Positions 1 through 11,400 of a DNA stretch of 64,000 nucleotides are shown here, piece after piece; the first letter of the stretch is position 1, and the number at the start of each line of letters is the position of its first letter. A program made the position numbers and the translations under genes. The stretch comes from Tigriopus japonicus (lineage: Eukaryota; Arthropoda; Copepoda; Harpacticoida; Harpacticidae): the NCBI GenBank assembly GCA_010645155.1, contig CM021314.1, positions 1,932,641-1,996,640 of the forward strand, given 5' to 3'. Below the pieces are notes generated by a model, which saw only the letters and a list, made by a program, of their open reading frames with translations, was not told where the DNA came from and ran no database searches.

Positions 1-535
1 ATGAGTGCCGAGCCTCCCTTGCAAAGTTCTGGGTCCTCATCAGATCCATCTCTACATTCCCAAGTTTCCGTACACAAGTCATCCACATGGATTTCATCAC
101 CGTTTTTGCATTGCCAGAAAATGCATTCCAGAAGAGGTTCTCCTTGACACTCTTGGACCACTGTTGACACCGTTTTGTAGTTGGTAGAGTACTTTTCAAA
201 CACAAATTCCCCTTGGGGAAGTTCTACCTCAGTAATGACACGAATTTTTGGGACATAAACATTCCTCAGTTTGAGGTCTGAAACGGTCTTGAAGTCGAAG
301 AAGTTTCCGAAACTCGGCCTTGAGAGCGAATTATGCCAAGGGGAAGCGGGTGGGCTTTTGAAATCCGAGTAATTCCAAACTAAGGTAGTGACGTAGTCCC
401 CATCCAAAGTAACCAGCTCAAGCTCTTGCCGAAGCAATCGGCCAAAGCTAACCTTGCCCTCTTGCATGCCGAAGGAAATTTGAACTCTCAAATCATCGTG
501 TTTTTCGAATCCTCGGCGAGTATATTTTGGGCACA
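1..535 (-). CDS. Exon with LDL-receptor class A domain; probable downstream exon of the collagen/TSP1 gene
   Basis: The minus strand is open without a stop from an acceptor (TTTCAACATTTCAG, just above 535) to the window edge, about 177 codons. The first part has no motif I recognise (it begins CPKYTRRGFEKHDD). The last third is an LDL-receptor class A module: Cys-rich, with FWQC, DDLC, WEC and the Ca-binding signature RDGSDED followed by C. These modules bind ligands outside the cell. The exon is entered needing two bases to finish a codon, exactly what the TSP1 exon ending at 3709 (one base over) supplies, so I infer one gene across a 3.2-kb intron. The exon runs off the window, so its end is unknown. 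It could instead belong to a separate secreted protein. Confidence 0.72.
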
Positions 536-657
536 CTGAAATGTTGAAAGACACAATGATGAAAGGAAAATTATTATGGGGTCCTGGTATTTTGCTCAGC
601 TGCTAAATTTAAGAGATTATGTGGTTTGGCATAATGAGTTTCACAAATCTTCACATA

Positions 658-946
658 ATAGCCGAGTTTATATACCCTGTGACAACTTGAGTTGTGACAG
701 AAATTTTTCGCTACCACACGCCATTGACTTCAATTGCAAACTCGAAAGTACATAAGTTAGGACAAGAAACCCTGTGGCAAAAGTTATGAAAGAGTTTTGC
801 GACGGGGTTTACAAGCTTAGCTTTCTTTGAACGATTTCTTGTGGCAACTTACGTACTTTCGTGTTTGCAAATGAAACCAACGGCGTGTGGAAACGTAAAA
901 TTTCTGTAACAACTCAAGTTGTCACAGGGTATATAAACTCAGCTAA
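658..946. mobile_element. Foldback (long inverted-repeat) element
   Basis: The left arm starts GCCGAGTTTATATACC and the right arm ends with its near complement GGTATATAAACTCAGC. Complementarity continues inward (for example ACTCGAAAGTACATAAGTT against AACTTACGTACTTTCGTGT), leaving only a short centre. It encodes nothing. It lies in the presumed intron of the collagen/TSP1/LDLa gene. I could not define a target-site duplication. Confidence 0.75.
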
Positions 947-1532
947 TGTAACAAAGAAGGTAGATGTATGGATGGGTGACAAAGACATTTTTTGGCATCG
1001 ACGCCGACACCAACACTGGCTGCGAAACCAGGGTTACCAGGTAATTGACTTGATTTGCTCCCAAAATTCGTCACTTCAGTTAAAAAATCGCCAGATGTTC
1101 GGCAATTTTTTTAACAACCATCCTTCTTTAATTGTACTGATGCAATCCTGGAGTGTGACCTTAATTGTTAAATACTTCTCTGGATGCAATATTTTGAAAT
1201 TTTCATGTCTTTTAAAATCTTTTGTGAAATAGAGCACTATAGAAAAACGTAATCCCGCAACATTGACTTCCCTAACTAAAGGTTTATAGTATCCTATTGA
1301 ACACTTTAAACACATTAGCTTGCAATTCACAGACAAATGGAGAACATTTCATAAAAAAAGTCATGGAATTGGGTTTGACCAATTTTTATCAAAGCTTTTT
1401 CAAAATGTAAAGATTCAATCAATACAAAACCTTTATTTCAAATGATACTGCTATGACTAATGCCCTGTATTTTGACCATATGATAGCATGTAAACTATTT
1501 TAAACCCACTAAAGGGCAAAACAATACCAAAA

Positions 1533-1776
1533 GGAGAGGAGACGTGGTGTCGTGGTTAGCGCAGTTTCCTGTAGTGAGAGAGGTCCCAGGTTCGATTCTC
1601 CTCCCCGACCTTTCTCAGGGAAACTTTTAGACGCTAATCCACACCCACAGACGGAGAACCAATCAGATATCGGACACGAGATTGCCTATCGGAAATGATT
1701 TGGAAGATGTGATGGCTGGCTTCGCTGGCCGGGCGAGGCTCAAACCTCCGACCCTAGCAACCACAAAAAAAAAAAA
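1533..1776 (+). mobile_element. tRNA-derived SINE, family 1, with poly-A tail
   Basis: The head contains an A-box-like GTGGTTAGCGCAG (about 1552) and a B-box GGTTCGATTCTC (1589-1600), the internal RNA polymerase III promoter of tRNA-derived SINEs. The body ends CTAGCAACCAC followed by about 12 A. Parts of the same element occur at 8198-8273 (tail) and inverted at 29905-30517 (interrupted). The flanks ACCAAAAGGAG and ACCGAAAGAGG may be a decayed target duplication. It lies in the presumed intron of the collagen/TSP1/LDLa gene. Confidence 0.78.
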
Positions 1777-2361
1777 CACCGAAAGAGGCCGAAACTTTGG
1801 CCGGAACTTTAGATTCGGTTACGCCTACCAACTACTTTTAAGCCTGATAAAATGCATAGGTGCTTTGCTTTAGAGTAATTGAAGTATGCAACTGTAAACA
1901 GAAATTTAGTTCCGTTAAACTAGATTAAAAATTTTTGCCCAAAAGATAAAAGTTAGGTTTTTGAGGGTTTTAGTTCATAGGATGTGAAGCTCTCACTATA
2001 AGAGCCAACATATATTAAAGAGTGCGCAATTGAGATTGGTTGGTCCTATTTAGGGAACAGGTGTCTCCACATATTTGGGTGATAAAAAAGAAAAGTGTTT
2101 TCTAAAAATATTGTCCTTGCTTACATTCTTATAAAAAATTGTGTTTTCATTATTGTTTGGCTCTTTTCCTTCAGTGTTAAGTGGAGTGACTGGGACCAAA
2201 AATATCATACTTGTACTAAGGCTTCTCAAACTTAGACAATAATGGAACGCAGAAAAGAATGCAAACAACTTTGATGGCAAAATTCTCCAATATTTTGTCA
2301 AGTACTTTAGACCATAGACCAATGTATTCTTGTCTAGACACAGAAACCTGATAAATACTAT

Positions 2362-2870
2362 TTATGCACCTGCAAAGGAAGGGAGTAATGGTCAAAATCC
2401 GGCGGAGGGAGTTTCATTTTATTGGCGACCCGAGGGCGTCACCCCGAGGGGCGTCAATTAAAATGAAACGAGTGATGTCGGATCTTGACCATTCCTCCCT
2501 TCATTTGTGGGTGTTTATGGTATTTTATGGACCAACTTATCCTTTTTGGGACTTCTGTTACAATTTTTCAACCCTGAAAATCAGTTCAACCATGGACATT
2601 CGTACTATCCAACTAGCATGCTTTGCTTCCTCAATACCGGTATTAGGAGGTCGTTCACCTCAAGTACATCAGTCGGTGTGTTGGCTACTCAGTGCCTTAG
2701 TATAAAAGCCTACCACAACTTACCCAATGGACCATTCACCGTCAATGAGATGGGGGCTTCAGACGTACAAGTAGTTGTACGTCTGAGATGTATTTGTAAA
2801 GGCATGATTCATTCATAGGGCAATAAAGTGATTGGTATGGTAATAAAATGATTTGTAGGGTAGTAAAGTT
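2362..2870 (+). repeat. Dispersed repeat R1, copy with 5' hairpin
   Basis: Shares GGAAGGGAGTAATGGTCAAA and CAATGAGATGGGGGCTTCAG with 58295-58535, and its right half with an inverted copy at 53395-53560. Positions 2372-2508 fold on themselves (GGTCAAAATCCGGC against GTCGGATCTTGACC), with an inner near-perfect palindrome opened by GTTTCATTTTA. Translations in this stretch are short and unlike any protein I know. It is probably a non-autonomous DNA element; the boundaries are approximate. Confidence 0.6.
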
Positions 2871-3535
2871 TCCCATAGGAAATGCACAAAGGTTGCTCAA
2901 GTGAGCATTTAAATCATACCGCTAACATTCAACCAAGGCGGCCGTTGGCTGTGCTAGAGCACCAAAGGCTGTGCCAAGTTGCTCGGCCCATTTTGGCAAA
3001 TCCAAGTAATTTTAATTTCAGTGTATTCAAAGAGTTTGGGGAAATTTCACGTTAAGATACCTTGGTCTGAGTTGGGTCTGCAAAATTCACTTTCAGGGAA
3101 TGGAAAGCATTGAATAAGTGTGCTACTACAAAAAAAGGACTTAAAAGTGATCCAAACAATAATTTGACAATGCATGTTTGTTCTGTTGATTCCAAAAAGT
3201 TGCGTCAATATATAAATATACTTCTCATATAGAGAAATGAAGTAGCTTTTACTACTTCTTTTAAGGACTATATGATTTTATGTAGCTCATTTTCTACATA
3301 ATAAACTGAGCTTTTATCAACTGGGAGTAAGCAGAGGTATTTAAATGTAAAACAATGATTATTTCCGGAGACCTACCTAGAGTAATTGAATACACACTAA
3401 AATTTAAGTGACTCTAGTTGCCAAAATGGCCTGAGCAACTCAGCACAGCCGATAGCCCTGTTTTACGCTAACGGTATGATTTAAAACGGTCACTTGAGTA
3501 ACCTTTGTGCATGTTCCATTGAAAAAAAATTTCAA
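2866..3535. mobile_element. Foldback element family 2, about 170-bp arms
   Basis: The left arm (ATGCACAAAGGTTGCTCAAG ... GCCCATTTTGGCAA) is matched in reverse complement by the right arm (TTGCCAAAATGGCCTGAGCA ... CTTTGTGCAT). The centre is AT-rich and non-coding. A second member lies at 31965-32305. It sits in the presumed intron of the collagen/TSP1/LDLa gene. Confidence 0.75.
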
Positions 3536-3708
3536 TGGTTTTCTTGCTTTCATCTAAAGGACACTTTTGTTCATTGCCTTGTAACCAAGACAACCGTAAG
3601 AGAAACAAGAGTGTTCTTTGCTTCATTTTGATTTTTAAGCCAGAATTACGCCTATTGGCAAAATCCTGCTAAGAAGTTGACATTATCTTGCCGTATTTTA
3701 ATATTCAC

Positions 3709-4973
3709 CTGGGGGACACAATGGTAAACCACAAGCCCGATCCTCCAAGAAACCCATGGCACAATTGGGTTCACAGGTTCGAGATCTTCTTTGTCGAGGC
3801 ATGTTTTGGAGATCTTCCGTGCAAGTTTGCGAACACTCAGACCATTGAGTCCATTCACCATAACGTTTATCTACAAAAAACATGGCAATTGTGTGAGTTT
3901 TGTCACCATTACCGGCTTTAAATGTGTAAGTAATTTGTTGTTACCTGATGGACAGTGAGTTAAAGGACCAGAGCAAGGTTGTAAGACGGTTCCAGAGTGC
4001 TGACACTCTGCATTCTCCTTTCTTTCAACATTGAGACATTTTACTGACTGAACTGCCATTACACCTTGGCCACATTTGACCGAGCACTCCCCGGAAACAA
4101 GGCTGAATAATCCTGTTTTTGAGAAAAATGCCCAAATAAATCATCGGATTGATTGTGAATTCATGAAGGGAATGACTACCATCGGATGGATTGTTTGGAT
4201 ATCCTTCTTCAAGCGAACTTTCTTGGAGGGGAGCTTCATATTCACTGAGAATGAATTGGGAAAATAGTTCGCGAAATAGTCTTTGTGTCGTGTTTACAAC
4301 CTCTCCAAAGAGTAAGCTCTCGTAGCCGTCTGAATCTAAATTGAAAAAATAGCGCATTTCAAATACTCTAGAGTAAATTTGCCAAAAGATAGGTTTACCC
4401 AGATCCAACGAAATGTTCCACCTCTCTTCAATAGATCTTTTAAAGCTAGCGACTTTTTGAGCTTCCTCTCGGATCGACCCCACATAAAACGAACCTGATT
4501 GAAAACATATTTAAATAGATGATTTAGGACAAAACGTAACAATTTGATTGGAGTGTCTTACCTGGAGGTCCTATTGGTCCTGGTAAACCAGGAATTCCTA
4601 TCAATCCAGGGATTCCAGATTGTCCTTTTTCCCCTGGAACCCCTGGATATCCTGGAGGACCATTCCAGCATTCGCTATCTGGTCCCCGATCACCTTTTGG
4701 TCCGGGCAAGCAAACTGGCTCTGTACCATTTGAAGTTTCATCGTCCAAAGGAAGAATTGGCGTGGTTGATGATATCGCTGTGCTTGTGTTATTGAGTAAC
4801 GAGGGTTCAGTGGCAGTCTCAATTTGTGCTGTCGCCTCATCTTGCGAAGGATCAGTCCCTACGCTAAGGTTATCTTGGAATGGATCTTGTGTGGTCGAGG
4901 ATTGCGCCAAAGCTCGACAGATAAAGATCAGGCAAATAAATGCAGCAATTTGTTGGAGGTTAATGGGGCTCAT
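3709..4973 (-). CDS. Secreted collagen-like protein with two thrombospondin type-1 domains (four exons, continues)
   Basis: Exons by GT..AG borders: 4973-4562, 4494-4180, 4112-3945, 3870-3709. All introns are phase 1 and about 67-74 bp. The protein starts with a signal peptide ([20 protein letters not shown]), then a Ser/Thr/Asp/Glu-rich linker, then Gly-X-Y collagen repeats (about residues 90-137, slightly interrupted near DSECWNG). A roughly 105-residue unassigned region with an N-glycosylation site follows, then a weak TSP1 repeat ([11 protein letters not shown]...) and a canonical one ([13 protein letters not shown]...CGLPLCPP). Such proteins act in extracellular matrix. The last exon may read through to a stop (GEY), splice to a tiny terminal exon near 3664, or, preferred because phase matches, join the LDLa exon at 535-1. 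The second donor, GTAGTC, is non-standard. Confidence 0.8.
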
Positions 4974-5316
4974 AGTATAAAGTATCTTGTCTCAATCCTG
5001 CGCTGAATTCAGCATCGGCGTATTTCATGAATTGAAGGATTAGAATCCTTTCGATCAAATCGTGCAGATCTATTTCTAGACTACTCCCAGGTAAGCCAGG
5101 ATTGCCAACAAAACCAGGGTTGCCTCTTGATCCAGGGGAGCCTGGGTCACCATATTTTCCTGGTCTACCCGGTTCACCTTGGGTCCCGTTATAAACTCTG
5201 CCTGGTTCACCTGGTGGGCCCTTCGGACCAGCCAATTTTTGACAATGGACCCAATAGATGGCACAAGAGAATAATAGGATCAGAATAGCGGCTTTTCTAA
5301 GAAAACATTTTGACAT
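4960..5316 (-). CDS. Small secreted collagen-like protein (118 aa)
   Basis: Single open frame with an ATG start. A hydrophobic signal peptide (residues about 8-25, [15 protein letters not shown]) precedes about 50 residues of Gly-X-Y repeats ([10 protein letters not shown] ... GNPGLPG). A leucine/isoleucine-rich segment ([15 protein letters not shown]) follows that could nucleate a trimer, then a short tail and a stop. It looks complete on its own. Its stop overlaps by 14 nt the ATG of the collagen/TSP1 gene in another frame, so that gene has no room for a separate promoter outside this coding region. They may share one transcript, or this may be an alternative first gene unit. Partner chains in a collagen heterotrimer would be an attractive but unproven idea. 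Confidence 0.7.
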   Translation of the reverse strand: MSKCFLRKAAILILLFSCAIYWVHCQKLAGPKGPPGEPGRVYNGTQGEPGRPGKYGDPGSPGSRGNPGFVGNPGLPGSSLEIDLHDLIERILILQFMKYADAEFSAGLRQDTLYYEPH

Positions 5317-5607
5317 GGTTCACTTTTTCACTTTGCATAAATGTGTTTCCATGCAACTTATTTTGCTTTTCGGGTTGGCTCACGTATGCTATAGAGGAAA
5401 CTAGAGCGCCATCTTAATATAGCGCTCTAGAGGAAACAACACAATTATGATAAATTTGCTCGTTGCTTACCCTCTACAAATGAAAAAGTACGCTCCGAAA
5501 AAAAGAATCATTCTACAGGGGCCAGATTAACCAGTAATTCAAATTTGAAGTTGAGAATTTGAATTTACCATATTTTCAAGAATTTTTTTCTAGTTTTGCC
5601 TGTGCAT
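5317..5607. other. Upstream region of the small collagen gene
   Basis: Probably contains the promoter of the minus-strand gene starting at 5316. A short inverted repeat built on AGAGCGC/GCGCTCT lies near 5400-5432. I see no convincing TATA box and no coding. Confidence 0.3.
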
Positions 5608-6287
5608 TGTAGTATTCCCGCCTTGCTTCCAATTCTATGCTCGTGCTCTGTCTAGTCAATCATACCATTATGTATAAATATGCGTATGTTGTTCAATAAA
5701 GTATCTAGTCATTCACAACACTCGACCATGCTACATGGCACAGCCGGTAGTAGCCGCCGTATTGGCGGAAGGACCTCGCCCTTCTCTCCCCTTGGTTGGG
5801 GAGACGTAAGTCCGTGTTGCGTGCGGGAGGGCCGTGGATGCAGCGGGTGGACGTGGTGCAGCGGGATGGCCATGGACGCAGCCTATGTCATAGTGGTGCA
5901 ATGGAAGGCCCGTGGTTGCAGCGATCCACCTGTGGATGCAGCGGAAGGCCCGTACACGCAACGGACAGGCCATCTGGCGCCCTGGCCAAGACGTGAGACG
6001 ATGCCGTGACCGTCGGACGATGCCGTGACCGCCGGACGATGTCGTGACCGTCTGACGATGCCGTGACCGACCGACCAATGCCGTGACCGACCGACCAATG
6101 CCGTGGCCGACCGACCAATGCCGTGGCTGGCCGAGCCCTCGTGATGTCAGTTCATTCTAGTCAAATATAATCTTTCTAGTCAAAAACTGTGATATTCAAA
6201 TGTAACCCCTTCTATGATATATTTAACGTATTTTAAACGTGATGCCCCTCCTCCCCCGGGAAAGGGGAGATGTAGTATTCCCGCCTT
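5608..6287 (+). mobile_element. Short-LTR (TRIM-like) retroelement, 3' LTR truncated
   Basis: The 5' LTR is 5608-5735 (128 bp, TGTAGTATTCCCGCC ... CTACA) with a TATAAATA and an AATAAA-type signal. A primer-binding-like TGGCACAGCCGGTAG follows at 5736. The internal part has no gag/pol and carries short imperfect repeats built on GACGATGCCGTGACC (about 6000-6125). A polypurine tract GGGAAAGGGGAGA ends at 6270, and the 3' LTR begins at 6271 but matches for only about 17 bp. The intact relative is at 21714-22542. Confidence 0.78.
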
Positions 6288-7422
6288 TTAGTATTACCAG
6301 CTTTGCCTTTATTTTATCCTAATCGAAATTTTCCCTTTTTTAAAAATTTTTGACGTTTAATTATCCCTAAACCACATTTTGCCACACTATTCAGAGCTTC
6401 TCGAGTATTTATTTCGCCCCTGGACGTATGGACTCTTTAAAGCACTACTTTTCCCACAAATTGCAAAATGCGTTTGTTTTCGGGCTCTATTTTGCTCATT
6501 ATCAATTCCAAGTCTGGACTTCCTGAGTTTCATAGAACCTGTATCGAGTTTCAATTCTACACCGAACAAACTTCCCTATAAATGCATTTTCAACACAGAC
6601 GGGATTTCCTCGAATATTTTTGTCGGCATGAAAAGATTACGTAATAAATGAATAGGAAATTCATCGCAGAAAATAGAAAATAATGAAACAGAACCACGAA
6701 ATTCCTAATGAAGGCATGCTATTTCGAAGGGAGGGAACCTATAACCTTTAACTTTTGGTTTTAACTCTGCGCGTGGACAAAGTGTTTGATGATATCTGAT
6801 CATTTTTGAATAAAATGAAAACAACTGCTCCAAACGAACCCACGAGATCTGGCTCATCTGTGTAATTCTAGACGTTTTTGTTTGTGAAATTTTGAATCGC
6901 AAAGCGGTCCGTGTTACTCTGTTCGTAAAAAGAGTCCTTCATTTAGCTTGCCTATGGTTTTCCTAAACACGCTTTTGTCGCCCCTGCCCTCAAATTTCAG
7001 ATGTTACCTTAGGTAGAATTCGTGAAGTTTGCGTAAGAATCATTTGCTTCTATCAAGAAACCTCGATTTTCACGAATGTCTACAAAAGCTATTCAATAAG
7101 AAATAATTCACTTACTGTGACTTTTTCTGCCAGTCTTAGGAACGTAAATATTTTTTCAATGTTTTAACTGACTCAACTTTGCAAATATTCCTTTGCAAGT
7201 CAATAGAAAATTACACATGAGACAAGCAAGTTTTGCTAAAAAGGGCTCAACATTAAAAGAACTACGGAAACAAAAGTTTAATTTTCTGATTTTTTTTAGC
7301 ATGAAATTTTAGATAAACTTAAGAAGAAGTGAAAATAGGCAATTCTAAAAATCACCTTGTAACTTTGCAACAAAAAAGATGTTTGTTTGACCAATTTTGC
7401 TTTTGAAAAAAACCAAACATTC
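6288..7422. other. No gene seen
   Basis: AT-rich unique-looking sequence. Short open frames (for example 6379-6651 plus) have no recognisable motif, and I found no splice structure linking them. Confidence 0.3.
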
Positions 7423-7430
7423 CTTCAGAG

Positions 7431-7678
7431 CAGAGGTTGGCAACCGGAGGGCCGCAGCCCACATGTGGGCCCAAGGTTGGTTGTTGGTGGGCCCAGGAGC
7501 TATGGGGAAAGTCTAAAATAGGGGGCCCGGGAGCCATCCATAGTAATGTACTTGCGGGCCCAAAGCTCTTTTATAGCTAATCTGTGGGCCCCTGAACTTA
7601 CCAACATCTGTTTGGTGGGCCCCTGACAACATGTTATCAACCTTGTGGGCCTCGACCCAAAAGTGGTTGTAACCCTTG
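7431..7678 (-). mobile_element. hAT-type MITE, family A (first of two adjacent copies)
   Basis: Ends CAGAGGTTGGCAACC and (complement) CAAGGGTTACAACC, the hAT-like CAGGGGTCGGCAACC terminus also seen at 11516 and 60539. It is flanked by 8-bp CTTCAGAG (7423-7430) and CTTTAGAG (7679-7686). It is non-coding and rich in GGGCCC/GGTGGGCCC words. Orientation is opposite to the 11516 copy. Confidence 0.78.
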
Positions 7679-7686
7679 CTTTAGAG

Positions 7687-7941
7687 CAAGGATCGGCAAC
7701 CACTGGGCCCAAGGTTGGTTGTTGGTGGGTCCAAGAGCCATGGGCAAAGTCAGGGACTGCTACATCGTAAGCATGGCCGTTCCTGGGAAAGTCCCAAATG
7801 GTATAGGCCCGTGAGCCATTATTCTAGTATTGAACACGCAATTTGTGGGTCCCTGCACCTACCATCGTCTGTTTGGCGGGCCCCTGACAACATGGAACAA
7901 AATTTGGTGGGCCTTGGCCTAAGAGCGGTTGTCAACCACTC
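7687..7941 (-). mobile_element. hAT-type MITE, family A (second adjacent copy)
   Basis: Begins CAAGGATCGGCAACCAC and ends GGTTGTCAACCACTC. It is flanked by CTTTAGAG (7679-7686, shared with the first copy) and CTTTGGAG (7942-7949). It repeats the CCCAAGGTTGGTTGTTGGTG block of the first copy and has a short unrelated segment after GGCAAAGTC. Confidence 0.72.
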
Positions 7942-8197
7942 CTTTGGAGGCTTTCAGCTTTCTTCAACAAAGAAGGCTATGGCTCGGCAAAATTAAGTTT
8001 CGACTAACAATCGAGCGTCTTAATTTGAGGACCACAGGTCATTTTAATTCTTAAAACGATTACACATTGCAAATGACAGATTACGTCTGTCATTGTACTA
8101 GAGACAACGTCTCCTTATTGCTCTGAAGTAAGAGCTTTTTGTAAATAAGTTATTGTTCCGTTGAATAATCAATGTACGGAATCGTACGGAAAAACCA

Positions 8198-8273
8198 GAT
8201 GATGTGATGGCTGGCTCCGCTGGCCGGGCGAGGATCAAACCTCCGACCCTAGCACCCACAATCCAAAAAAAAA
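8198..8273 (+). mobile_element. 5'-truncated SINE family 1 tail
   Basis: GATGTGATGGCTGGCTCCGC through CTAGCACCCACAATCC plus an A-run matches the 3' part of the SINE at 1533-1776. The tRNA-like head is missing. Confidence 0.7.
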
Positions 8274-8284
8274 TTAACTAGGCC

Positions 8285-8475
8285 AGGGGTTCTTTAACTT
8301 TTTTGACCCAGGGCCAGGGCCCTCTCAGAGCTTCTTGAGAATCCCAGGGCCCCCTTACCCCGGAATTTTTACGGAATAAAAACAAGGTCCGAAATGATGT
8401 TTTTTGATTGATTGCCCCATTTTTGTTGGGTAGGAAATTTAAAGTTATTCGTGCGGAAAAAAATCCCCTCCGCAC
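8285..8475. mobile_element. hAT-like terminus fragment
   Basis: CAGGGGTTCTTTAACTTTTT is the sort of terminus found in animal hAT/MITE families, and a GC-rich CAGGGCC segment follows. I found no matching opposite end. Confidence 0.4.
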
Positions 8476-11400
8476 CCTGTATCATTATGTGTTTCTCCTG
8501 GAATCAACTTTAATCTTCCCCTACACCATTCAACAAATTCTCACCCCACCATCCTTTAATAAGGTTAACACACCACCTACTTCATAATAAAACGAAGAAA
8601 GAGGTCACGTCACGTCTTTAGACTCTTGGTTTGTCCTTGACCAAGACTCTTGGGTCAAATGTAGATTTCATCCAAGGAGGGTCCCCGTGAGAGGAATTCA
8701 TTCCTCAAGACTTGCTCTGTCTTCATTCCTCTCATACTTGAACATCTGACTTTCGAGCAAAGCGTGATTTGACAACCTAATTGAGCGATGTTACGAGATA
8801 TCACCGGCTATCAGGAAGTGAACCAATACAAACGAGCCAAGATGACTAGGAACGAAGACAAATGTTTGGATCACCGTGTTCTGAGGTTAATGAAGATGTA
8901 GAGTGGAACTCATAGCTTTCCACAGCCGCAATCATAGCGAAAGAGAATCGTACGTCTTTTGGGCTTGACTCTGCTGACATCTTGTTACAAAGTAAGCGTG
9001 ACCATATATGTCCCAGGCTATATATGAACCAGGAAATTTGCTTCTTACCTTCCCAATTGGTTCAGAAAGTATCTTTCCCTTTCTAATGAGGGACAGAATC
9101 TTACCTTATTTCTGAGTTCGGTTTGATAATACTAATGATTGCGGACCATATAAATATTTTATGGTGATAGCTAACATATTCAAAAATAGTAAAAACTAGA
9201 TTTTTAAAATACTTAATAATAAAATATTATTAATATTTAAAATAATACTTAATATTAAAATATTAAAAATAAAATAAAATATTTTTAAAATACTTTAAAA
9301 ACTACTAAAAAGGTACTTAACAAAGTTTAGTTGTTTTTTAGCACTTTCTGACATCGAAGTTGTATCAAGTAGTATCGAAGTAGTATAACAATATTGAAAC
9401 CTCCTTTTGCGAACTAAATTTTCTAACCGAATGCTTTGGCAGGAAGGGGACTTAATAAAAAACAGCTGACTTAGATGTATTGCATCAACGAATTTACCTC
9501 TATTTTTGGTTATGGGACACGTTAATGTTAAAAGTTAACGTTAAAAGGCAACTAACGTTGTCACAGCACCGTTGTTTGTGATTCTTCGCTTGCTTTTTTC
9601 TTTCTTATTTCTCGACACTTATTCATGTACTTTCCAAGTATCATTCTCTTTTTTTAACGTTCTACGCAATGTAAGCTATTCTTTACCCAAAACTCTTTTG
9701 ACCAACTTGATGCGTGGGTAAGTTTTCAATAAACAATAAAAAAAAATAATGCAAAGAGCAAATTTCAGAAAATCGTAATCTATCATTATTAGTAGGTGTT
9801 TTGCATATGAAACACCATACCTAGAGCCGAGTTGTTATGCGAAAATTTTCCTATGACAAAATAATATTTTTTTGTCTCAAAATGTATTCTTTTTTGTGAA
9901 CATTCTTTTAAGTTTGCGTAAATGGCCGTGAGAAGAGTTTCGATAGTTTGATTTTTTAAGGACTGCTTCCAATAACAACTTGCATTCCTAAATACTGTTG
10001 ATTTGGCTACTGTAGAATGAAATGATTTTCGGTGGCTTGGAAGACTTTTGAAAAACCAGCCTTAGAATCAATCAACCAGGTTTTCTTACGTTGGAAAAGC
10101 CACAGATGTACTCGAACAGTATTTAGAGTAGTAGATTTTTGTTGGTTTTACAGCCGGCTCTTGACTTAGTGACCTCTTCGGTCAGCAACAAACCTGCCAT
10201 TGGATCATCATGGGTCTTACTTTGAGGGCGCTTAAAGTACATTGGGAGCACTACCTGGTACTACTGATGTGTTTCGAGTTGGATTTTTGGTCGAGTTTTG
10301 CCACTTTGGATTTTAAGGTCAAAAAGTTGACCCCCAACTAATCTTCTCAACTAGAGACGCCATAAAATATGGCAGCACTGCCAACTCGAAATCCAAAAGT
10401 ATAACTACTGATGGAACTCGAAATCGAACTAGTTCGAGTGTTGCCAAATTGGTCCCTGTTTTTGGTCTTTTTAAAAACGTTCAATACAACCTGCCCTAAT
10501 CAGCAATGATAAACTTCCAAGTAAAAAATGGCAGCACTCCCGGTTCGAAACTTTTTTTTTTTTGGATTTTTTTTTGCGTCGAGGTGATGATTGAAATCGG
10601 AGTTAAAAGAAACTCTACAATGCACTAAATAAAAAAAACGCAATTTTCATTGACATAACAATGCAAGACAATCAGGCAAGTGGGCCTTTTTTCATTTTTA
10701 CGCTCGTTTTGAGAACGATTCAATTCCAATTTGATGTTCCAAGACGTCGTTGCATCGTTTTTGTTTGGACATTAGCCCAATATAGTTTTCTCAAGGTCTC
10801 TGAAGGCCCTGCGCTCAAGTTTTGCCATTATAGAAAAGAATGAATAGCTTTGAGGTTGTTTGGCAAGTGATACTAGACGCTTGAGCAAAGAAATCACCCA
10901 TGAAAGAGCCAAACTGAAAAGACCAGGCCATAATGTCTTAAGCAAAGGGCCGTAAAACCAACAAAGGAAAACATTTCACAAATTTCATTCACCCAATGCT
11001 TTGTAAGAAGCGTTTGATATGACGTCATAAAATGGACCGTTGTGATAACCTTTAAATATTTGGTTCAAGTTGAAATAAGAGTATTGCTTCGATCATTCTT
11101 CAGACTAAGCCACTTTTTCAGCAATTCTTTTCTTGGGCTAGAGCTCATTGTAATGAGTTCCTGACACTAATCAAAACTAAAGCTCTTAGGAAAGGATTTT
11201 TTGTACTTTGCGAGGCCGATTTGCGGTTGAGAATGATGTCTCTTAGAAAGAAACAGGGTCATTACGACCTAAAGAAAGATATTGTCCCACATGCCATCAT
11301 CCATTGAGCTATTGTGAAAGTAATGAACCCAAGGGCTCGCAATGAAGAAGATAAATGTACTTGTATAATGCATCTCGACAAACCCGCGAATAATGAAGAA

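Noticed and set aside
1552..1600. Functional tRNA gene
   Set aside because: A and B boxes are present but the acceptor and anticodon stems do not form, and a SINE body with poly-A follows.
5731..6118. Minus-strand frames rich in Arg/His/Ser
   Set aside because: They are shadows of the tandem repeat inside the short-LTR element.
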